64,000 nucleotides of DNA from Odoribacter sp. AF15-53. Lineage in GTDB: Bacteria; Bacteroidota; Bacteroidia; Bacteroidales; Marinifilaceae. Below the pieces are notes generated by a model. That model saw nothing but the letters and a program-made list of their open reading frames with translations. It had not been told where the DNA came from and made no database searches. A program made the translations under genes and the position numbers. Shown here in pieces: positions 61,623-64,000 of this stretch (position 1 is the stretch's first letter; each line of letters starts with the position of its first letter). The DNA is taken from NCBI RefSeq assembly GCF_003479425.1, contig NZ_QUHC01000003.1, positions 372,001 to 436,000 on the forward strand, written 5' to 3'.

Positions 61623-63764
61623 ATGAAAAAACAGAATATACTATATTTCATGATAATTAGCATGTTGTTGACTTGGATGCTTTCAGCATGTAGAGATTAT
61701 ACATTTGAGAATATACCAGACCCGGTTGTACCCGAAGATATGACTCCGGGATTAAAACTTACGACAGATGTTGTGCTTGTTGATGCTACGGCAGATCCCC
61801 GAGGTTTTGAATTACGTGCAATTGGTGGAAAATGGACAATAGAGCCAGAAAGACAAGAATCTTGGTTAAAAGGATTGGAGCCGACCTCCGGAGATGAAGG
61901 TAATGCCGTTATTGGAATAACGTTAGAGCGAAATGATGGAATGGAAGAACGTTCGGTAAAATTGATTATCCGACAAGAGCAAACGGGGGTGATCGACACG
62001 GTTTTAGTACGTCAATTTACTCATGAATCAAAATATACACGGGAAACGGATAGTTTGTCTTTGATCGTGTTGTATGAGGAATTGAACGTGGAGAACTGGA
62101 GAAGTCCGTGGAATCTGAAACAACCGATTACAGGATGGAGCGGGCTTACTTTTGACGAAATTAACGGAGAGCAACGAGTGGTAGGGATTACTTTTAATGA
62201 TTGGCAGATGAAAGGAGAACTCCCGAACGAGATCGGAAATTTAAGAGAATTGAAAAGTATAAAAATGTCAGGGAATAGCCTTACCGGTAGAGTGCCTAAC
62301 GGGCTTGTGAATCTGCGTAAACTGGAAATTTTGGATATTTCTTTTTCGGAGAACGTGAGTTGGTTCTTGCCAGAAAATATGTCTGATCTGAAGTCTTTAA
62401 AAGAATTTAAGGTCGGAGGCCTTGATATTCATCTAACCTCTTTTGATCGTCTTTATAAAGTGGAAACTTTAGAAGCAATAGCGATTACCTCGTCTAAAAT
62501 TCAAGGAGAATTACCAGATGGGATTTCAAGTTTGACAAAATTGAAAAACTTGAATCTTGGAGGGACAAGAATAACAAGTTTACCTTCGGATATTACGGCA
62601 TTATCGGAATTGCTGGTTTTGAATATAGGTAGATGCTCCAAATTAACATCTTTGCCTGAAAATATTGGAGATTTGTCTCAATTGGAACAACTTGATATGA
62701 ATAATTCAGGCGTGGAAGTTTTACCGGAAGGGTTTGGACGGTTAGCCGGGCTAAAAACGTTAAATATTTCCTATTGCGGCGCATTGAAAACATTATCTCA
62801 GGATTTCGGAAATTTGAGAAATGTGACGTCATTTAATATGACTTCCTGTGCGGCTCTGGTGAGTCTGCCGGAAAGTTTTGGCGATTTGGTGCAGTTGACC
62901 TCTCTCTCTCTTAGTCGTTGTGAATCTTTAGTTAGTCTACCAGAGAGTATAGGTAAGCTTACCGGTTTGACTTCTTTGGATTTGTCTAATTGTAAATCAT
63001 TACAAACTCTACCATCGTCTATTAGTAAATTGAGCGGGATCAAGGAATTATCTATGAGTTATTGTGAGTCTCTTTCTTCTTTACCTGAGACGGTGGCTGA
63101 TATGAAATGGTTGAAGAAAATTGTACTAACGAATACTTCCCTGACGTCTCTTCCTGCCTTTTTCAGTCAAATGACCTCATTGGAGGAACTTGACATTACC
63201 GGTCCTTATGAAGGAGGGGGAATGCAGGGTGATGCTGCAACTTTATTTGCCGGGATGACTGGATTGAAGAAATTGAGTGCGGACTATAATAGTTTTTCCG
63301 GAGACCTTGCTTGGATAAAGAATTTGCCAAATTTGGAAGTTTTGAAAATGAATAAAAACCAACTTTCAGGAAACATTGACTTTACGAATTTTGGTAGTAA
63401 ACTCACGGAAATTTCTTTAGCTGAGAATTTATTGACAGGGACGTTAAAAGGTATTGGTAATTTGACAGCGGTAAAGAAATTGGATTTAAATAAAAATCAA
63501 CTTTCGGGGGCGTTGCCGTCCGAAGTGGGAGCATGTACTGTGATGACAAATTTGAATTTGAAAGATAACAATTTGACGGGGACAATTCCTGTTGAAGTTA
63601 CTCAAATGATGCAGCTTACTTGGGGAGGTTTAGGGCTTTCCGGTAATCAAATGTCGGGAGTGATTCCTTCGGAAGTGCTTTCGTGGAGTAAATGGAATAA
63701 TCTTAGTCCTACTTGGAATATTTACCCGCAGCAAGAAGGTTACGGATTTACGAATGTACCGTAG
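61623..63764 (+). CDS. BACON- and LRR-domain surface lipoprotein (locus D)
   Basis: 713 residues from the ATG at 61623, which begins a lipoprotein signal (lipobox L-S-A-C); the frame could start at 61605, overlapping the PKD-like stop. Residues about 40-130 look like a BACON domain (beta sandwich common in Bacteroidales surface proteins). After a W-R-S-P-W-N cap, about 20 leucine-rich repeats follow (L-x-x-L-x-x-L-x-I/L-x-x-x), many of the 23-residue S-L-P-E-S-I-G-x-L type and some G-x-I/L-P plant-like. LRR arrays bind proteins, so this protein could capture a proteinaceous ligand at the surface. No sorting domain for type IX secretion is seen. Its counterpart is missing in loci A, B and C. 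Confidence 0.88.
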   Translation: MKKQNILYFMIISMLLTWMLSACRDYTFENIPDPVVPEDMTPGLKLTTDVVLVDATADPRGFELRAIGGKWTIEPERQESWLKGLEPTSGDEGNAVIGITLERNDGMEERSVKLIIRQEQTGVIDTVLVRQFTHESKYTRETDSLSLIVLYEELNVENWRSPWNLKQPITGWSGLTFDEINGEQRVVGITFNDWQMKGELPNEIGNLRELKSIKMSGNSLTGRVPNGLVNLRKLEILDISFSENVSWFLPENMSDLKSLKEFKVGGLDIHLTSFDRLYKVETLEAIAITSSKIQGELPDGISSLTKLKNLNLGGTRITSLPSDITALSELLVLNIGRCSKLTSLPENIGDLSQLEQLDMNNSGVEVLPEGFGRLAGLKTLNISYCGALKTLSQDFGNLRNVTSFNMTSCAALVSLPESFGDLVQLTSLSLSRCESLVSLPESIGKLTGLTSLDLSNCKSLQTLPSSISKLSGIKELSMSYCESLSSLPETVADMKWLKKIVLTNTSLTSLPAFFSQMTSLEELDITGPYEGGGMQGDAATLFAGMTGLKKLSADYNSFSGDLAWIKNLPNLEVLKMNKNQLSGNIDFTNFGSKLTEISLAENLLTGTLKGIGNLTAVKKLDLNKNQLSGALPSEVGACTVMTNLNLKDNNLTGTIPVEVTQMMQLTWGGLGLSGNQMSGVIPSEVLSWSKWNNLSPTWNIYPQQEGYGFTNVP

Positions 63765-63796
63765 TCTGATAATTTGTTGTTAGTGTGTTGTTTTAT

Positions 63797-63829
63797 TTAA
63801 GAAGAAGGCCTTGCAACCTTCTTCTTAAA
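63797..63829 (+). terminator. Perfect hairpin after the LRR gene
   Basis: TTTAAGAAGAAGG (63797-63809) pairs perfectly with CCTTCTTCTTAAA (63817-63829). The T run is weak, so it may be an attenuator that lets transcription continue into the next lipoprotein gene. Confidence 0.55.
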
Positions 63830-63848
63830 TTATAAATAAAGTATCGGC

Positions 63849-64000
63849 ATGAAAATAATCGTTATAGGACTATTCTTGATTACCTTGTTTGGGTGTAAAC
63901 AAGCTTCCGTGCAGTTCACGGGAGAGATCGAGAAACAATGGAAGAGTGATAGTGTTGAAGTCGTGTTGTGCGATGCCCGGCGGGGGGAACGTTTGTTCGT
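63849..64000 (+). CDS. Lipoprotein, N-terminal part; likely DUF4369/TlpA-type (locus D)
   Basis: Only 50 codons are inside the window. M-K-I-I-V-I-G-L-F-L-I-T-L-F-G-C is a clear lipoprotein signal. The following V-Q-F-T-G-E-I-E-K-Q-W-K-S-D-S-V-E-V resembles the first strands of DUF4369 domains found in the TlpA proteins of loci A and C, and the position after the PKD-like gene fits. Whether a C-x-x-C thioredoxin domain follows cannot be seen. Confidence 0.55.
   Translation, partial: MKIIVIGLFLITLFGCKQASVQFTGEIEKQWKSDSVEVVLCDARRGERLF

Noticed and set aside
24031..63764. Classical polysaccharide utilisation loci
   Set aside because: SusCD pairs are present, but no glycoside hydrolase, lyase, sulfatase or hybrid two-component regulator is visible in the loci.
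1..64000. tRNA and rRNA genes
   Set aside because: I found no cloverleaf with conserved T-loop sequence and no rRNA stretch in any intergenic region.

Overview
The window is a chromosomal segment from a member of the Bacteroidota, most probably the order Bacteroidales and plausibly the Odoribacteraceae (Butyricimonas/Odoribacter-like). The reasons are several SusC/SusD outer-membrane pairs with ECF sigma factors and FecR-type anti-sigma factors, GldA and a GldF/GldG fusion, promoter -7 boxes of the TAnnTTTG type, and few Shine-Dalgarno sequences. The genus is an inference; no rRNA or other marker is present.

Layout. (1) 1-5040: tail of a SusC/D locus (locus A): SusD C-terminus, DUF4843-like lipoprotein, PKD-like lipoprotein, two TlpA-type thioredoxin proteins. 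(2) 5172-23822: mostly housekeeping genes: MFS drug exporter, PagL-like lipid A deacylase, DNA polymerase III alpha (dnaE), thioredoxin (trxA), a pair of half-size chromate transporters, a DUF3352/YwqK-repeat protein, an M23 metallopeptidase, GldA with a GldFG fusion, and two tandem MutS-like ATPases. (3) 24031-33203, locus B: ECF sigma, FecR, SusC with STN domain, SusD, DUF4843-like, PKD-like. (4) 33436-47739, locus C: the same six-gene order, followed by a three-domain thioredoxin protein, a TlpA protein, a secreted SRPBCC protein and another thioredoxin protein. (5) 47804-52449: a CstA-type transporter, a 1.1 kb gene-poor interval with a repeat element and a candidate small RNA, a predicted HTH regulator, an MBL-fold hydrolase and a zinc-ribbon protein. 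(6) 52720-64000, locus D: ECF sigma, FecR, SusC, SusD, DUF4843-like, PKD-like, a BACON/LRR surface lipoprotein, and the start of one more lipoprotein that runs off the window.

How the genes work together. Each complete locus has the parts of cell-surface signalling: an STN-bearing SusC senses a ligand, FecR passes the signal across the inner membrane, and the ECF sigma factor activates the operon. SusD, the DUF4843-like and the PKD-like lipoproteins would form the surface capture complex. Loci A and C carry thioredoxin-fold exported proteins instead of the glycosidases of classical polysaccharide loci, and none of the four has a recognisable glycoside hydrolase or peptidase within the window. 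The substrate is unknown. A ligand handled by periplasmic thiol chemistry (a cysteine-rich peptide, or a metal or cofactor complex) is my inference. This repeated cassette is the most system-like feature of the window.

Non-coding signals include two copies of an intergenic element built of four 11-bp units, a 19-bp inverted repeat with four copies of an AACGT-type motif upstream of the locus D sigma gene, stem-loops in every fecR-susC gap, and a candidate minus-strand small RNA near 49.7-49.9 kb.
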